A DNA stretch of 64,000 nucleotides, taken from the NCBI GenBank assembly GCA_020002185.1, contig CM034541.1, forward strand, positions 54,916,249 to 54,980,248, given 5' to 3'. Numbering within the stretch: position 1 is the first letter of the stretch; each line of letters starts with the position of its first letter. Position numbers and translations under genes: made by a program. The notes beneath the pieces are model-generated. The model was not told where the DNA came from, did not search any database, and worked only from the letters and a program-made list of their open reading frames with translations. Shown here piece by piece: positions 60,751-64,000 of this stretch. Source of the DNA: Paraescarpia echinospica. Its lineage: Eukaryota; Annelida; Polychaeta; Sabellida; Siboglinidae.

Positions 60751-63700
60751 TTAACACTGATTAAAGAATAAATACGAGCACAGAAACAGTGTATTGGGCC
60801 ATATAAAATAATTATTAACTTCTCGTCAGAACTCTGTTAAATGCATCTGGCTTGACACAAATCAGTTTTCATTTATTGCGCTGGAACACGTAATTAATTA
60901 AACAATAAAACAAACTAATGTTTAGCGGCACCTATTTAAAAATGCGCGTCCTGATGAAAAACCGGGAATTATGTGGCCTTGTGGTTGCCGAAATCCTGTG
61001 GTTGTTAGTTGCATGGTTATAGATCTCAGAAAGGGGAGCTTAATCTCGGATGCGGAGGCAAAATGTGTGAAGGGGTTTATTCTCAATTATTATGTTAATT
61101 TTTTTCTCACATAGCTGTCAAATACAGTCAACATATCTCCTGCAGTCAGTGTAATCTAGAGGTTACGTTACTGTATTATTTTATTCCTATAATGTAATTT
61201 AAATTTCACAAGAAGAAATTTGTTCTAATCTTCTATTTACGGTACACACTTTATAAAGGTTTATTAAATTACTACCTGAATTGTGTTATTGATAAATTAT
61301 GGAAATTATGCGCTGCAGATCAGATACATAAAATTTATTTATTGAATGAAAACCAGATTGTAAATGTCTCCAAATTGTGTGTAACATTTGAAATGTTTAT
61401 TCTAAAAATAACTTAGACACACCCACACTCCTCGGTGCCCTGTTTATTATATCATTATGAATATATTCGTAACTGCACACGTCGTGATGGGTTTCCAGTA
61501 AATCATTCAGTAGTATTAATACTATTACCATTGCGTGTTGGCTTTTATGAATAACATTGGATATAAATTAGGTTTTATTAGCAACCAAATGGAACAAATC
61601 TCCACAGACCACACATGAGTCCCACTCTGACTGAAAACGCACCCCCATCAAGATGACTTTCAAAAAAGACATACATGCATGGCAAGAAAGGTGAGTTTAA
61701 ATGTACGCCGACAATGTAGGCGACGTTTTCAAAGACAATCAATTTGCTTGTATGTAGACAGCTGAGGGCACATAACGACTGCACTTGAGGCTTAATGTTC
61801 TGTCTAGGTAAGCACTACTCATTAGAACAACTTTTTGCACAGTTTGCTAGATATTATATGTTATACCACAATAACGGACTTTTATCTAATTAATGCTGGA
61901 TACTACGTAACCAATGCGCTTATATATTTTTCAATGTATATTGACCAGTAGAACACGACTTGTACAAAGCTGACTTGAATCTTATAACTATGTGGTAAAA
62001 CGACATTAAATGACAAGACATGTTTATATGGGGGGAGTTAGAGATAGCAACAACACAATACATCTGATATAAGACTTCCAAAATATTTTGTTATAAAACT
62101 ACCAGATCAGTAAGATTTTGCCATGGATTATCACACTTAGTGCTATAAGAGCTTCACCGCCATTCAACAGAAAGCTGAGGAAGATGGTATCAACCTAAAA
62201 AGGCGCTACAACCATGGTCGTAAACCTTATATGCATGGCAGCCATCATGAATTTCAATATGGCCATCATCTAAGGATATAGCACATTCATTGACCCTGAA
62301 AATGTTGGTTTAGACACCAAGAACATGTTTATAATTTGCTTACAAATCGAGATACTTGCTTGATGAATTTCCGTGGCGGCCATTTTGAATTTTAATAATG
62401 CCGTCATCCTTGGATACTGCATATAACAGAAATAGTTGTGTTGTGCTTGACACAGTGTGGTCCCTACCTAGCTCAGAGCTGTCGCTGTCGCTGGCAGTGT
62501 CATCGCCAGACATGCCAAGATGCTCGGGGAAATTATGTAAATGCATCGACTGCGCTCACGTGCGACACTTGTTCGTATAAGATCGATGATCAGGGCCGCT
62601 GATGTGTTCTTAATATTCTCTTCGCCAGAAGTGTGAATGTTGATGTAAAGTCACACAGCATTCACACACTACGGAACAAGGTCAATGCCAGCTGTGTGGT
62701 TGGATTGAATTCCAGTTTAGAGACGCGATAATTTTATTAGGCGTTCACCCCGAGAGATGAAGCTTACTCCAGCTTTAGGAGTTGTGTACAGTGACACATG
62801 ATCGGAACAGATTGTCGCCAGAGGTAGTGACGAGCCGTTTAATCAAGACTGAACCCTTGCAAGTGCGGCAGCCTATCGACGAGTGCGGGGTTTCCGGGAA
62901 GGATTGCTAGATGCCTGTAAGATGTCTCGTACTCCTGTATTGTAATTGGTGGTGTACGTCAACCCCTGATAACGTTACTGTCTCAAATACAGGTCTTTCC
63001 CTTCAACGTTGTTGATAGTCTTCTGTTCACCATGTCTCCTTTTTAGGCAAGGCAGCGCTACACACGACCATTCAGTAATTGCAGTAAGATTCATTTTAAG
63101 AAGCTAAACATTGCTCATATTGTACCGATTAACAGCAGAACGCTTTATTAATTATTGTTGTTTCACGACGGGCATTTTGAATAACTGTTCGAATCGAGGG
63201 AGAAAGTTATTTTGTTTGTTTGATGCACTGCAGCATCGAACAGATGGCAATAACGCAAATATACCTAGCCATCAAACATGCATGTTTAGAATGTACAAAG
63301 CGTACATTGCAATGAACGAGCATTCGTCCAGATGCCAATGGCGAATTTAGCGACACAGCTAACAGCCTAGGGCTAATTAGAGAGACAACAACTAAATGAT
63401 TAAGCGATTAAAACCTAAACCTATTATGACTAACAACAGGACCGACTAGCGAGCGCAAAGGAAGAAAGATGTTACTAACAGTCATCGAGTACAGTTGGAA
63501 GCACGCGACGTATTGTCTATTTCTACCCGGAGATACTAGTGTTATGTTTGTAAACGGCAAACTATTGTTATAAAAATATAAATAATGTAAGAATAAATAT
63601 TGCAAAAGAACGAATAATGTGTTTTCATCGCTCATATGCTTAAATGTGATTACATACAAACATTGAAAGCAAGGGCCCTACATGCACGTGGCTTTGTAAT

Positions 63701-64000
63701 TTAATCTCTTTCACACATGTACAACTTAGTTTAGCATTGTAAACAGTTTATAAATGTTCACTAATTAATATACGGTTGCGTTTTAATAATACTGTTAAGC
63801 TAAGGTTAGGCATTTAATTTATAATTCAAGCAGAAAACACCTACAGGTCTGACTTTGAGCAAAACTTGAATTTTTTTTAAAAAGACTGGTTCACCACGCA
63901 ATGATAATGCACAGTGCTGCCATCTGCCCGGAATTGGAAAAAAATAACTGCTGCTCGCTAGACGTCACCACCGGCGATACACTTAACGTAACATTTCGGC
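60751..64000. other. AT-rich stretch without recognised genes
   Basis: A degenerate direct repeat, 136 bp apart, of about 50 bp (62237-62288 and 62373-62423; ggcagccat ... tgaattt ... atatggcc) resembles decayed interspersed repeats with ATGGCGGCCATTTTGAA motifs. No splice-supported or domain-bearing open frame seen. Confidence 0.5.

Overview
This is eukaryotic, metazoan DNA with no bacterial or organellar character. It has split genes with AG/GT splice borders, introns of tens of kilobases, decayed non-LTR retrotransposons (RTE-like and Jockey/CR1-like), tRNA-derived SINEs, small palindromic elements and very many micro- and minisatellites. The LINE and SINE types and the cysteine-rich IGFBP-like gene suggest a lophotrochozoan, most likely a mollusc. 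That placement is inference; no species can be named.

The only host gene I can support lies on the minus strand and spans most of the window. Exon 1 (50584-50953) encodes a signal peptide and a complete 12-cysteine IGFBP N-terminal-type domain. Exon 2 (39030-39141) and exon 3 (13483-13675) add 14 more cysteines. The three exons join in phase (introns in phase 1, 2 and 0) to give 225 residues so far. The final exon is either further left, possibly outside the window, or exon 3 reads on to a stop at about 13426. A CpG-rich stretch with TATA-like and CCAAT motifs lies 240-300 bp upstream of the ATG. If this model is right, about 50 kb of the window is intron.

Layout from left to right. 1-13.5 kb (intron 3 or downstream): small palindromic elements at 3.3, 6.3-6.8 and 7.6 kb, LINE 3' ends at 8.2 and 10.7 kb, a (CA)n tract, and 28-bp and 47-bp minisatellites. 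13.7-39 kb (intron 2): (CA)n tracts, a near-perfect hairpin at 18.6 kb, a higher-order minisatellite at 22-23 kb, two RTE LINE fragments at 23.4 and 26.4 kb, a decayed copy of an uncharacterised multi-copy gene family at 29 kb, a 2-kb array of 42-bp units at 33-35 kb, and a microsatellite-bearing long inverted repeat at 35.8-36.6 kb. 39-50.6 kb (intron 1): an RTE 3' end and more microsatellites. Upstream of the gene: 1 kb of CAC-type trinucleotide DNA (52-53 kb), about 30 copies of a 62-bp unit (53.7-55.5 kb), a SINE, about 20 copies of a 28-bp unit (56.7-57.2 kb), a minus-strand LINE whose C-terminal coding end has become a 74-bp minisatellite (57.4-58.9 kb), and a plus-strand, AT-rich LINE with an intact YADD motif but in-frame stops (59.0-60.75 kb). 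60.75-64 kb is AT-rich with no recognisable gene.

Most long open frames here are products of tandem repeats whose units lack stop codons, and are not genes. I found no convincing new biological system. The most useful results are the reconstructed split secreted-protein gene, the long inverted repeat at 35.8-36.6 kb, and the minisatellite derived from LINE coding sequence.
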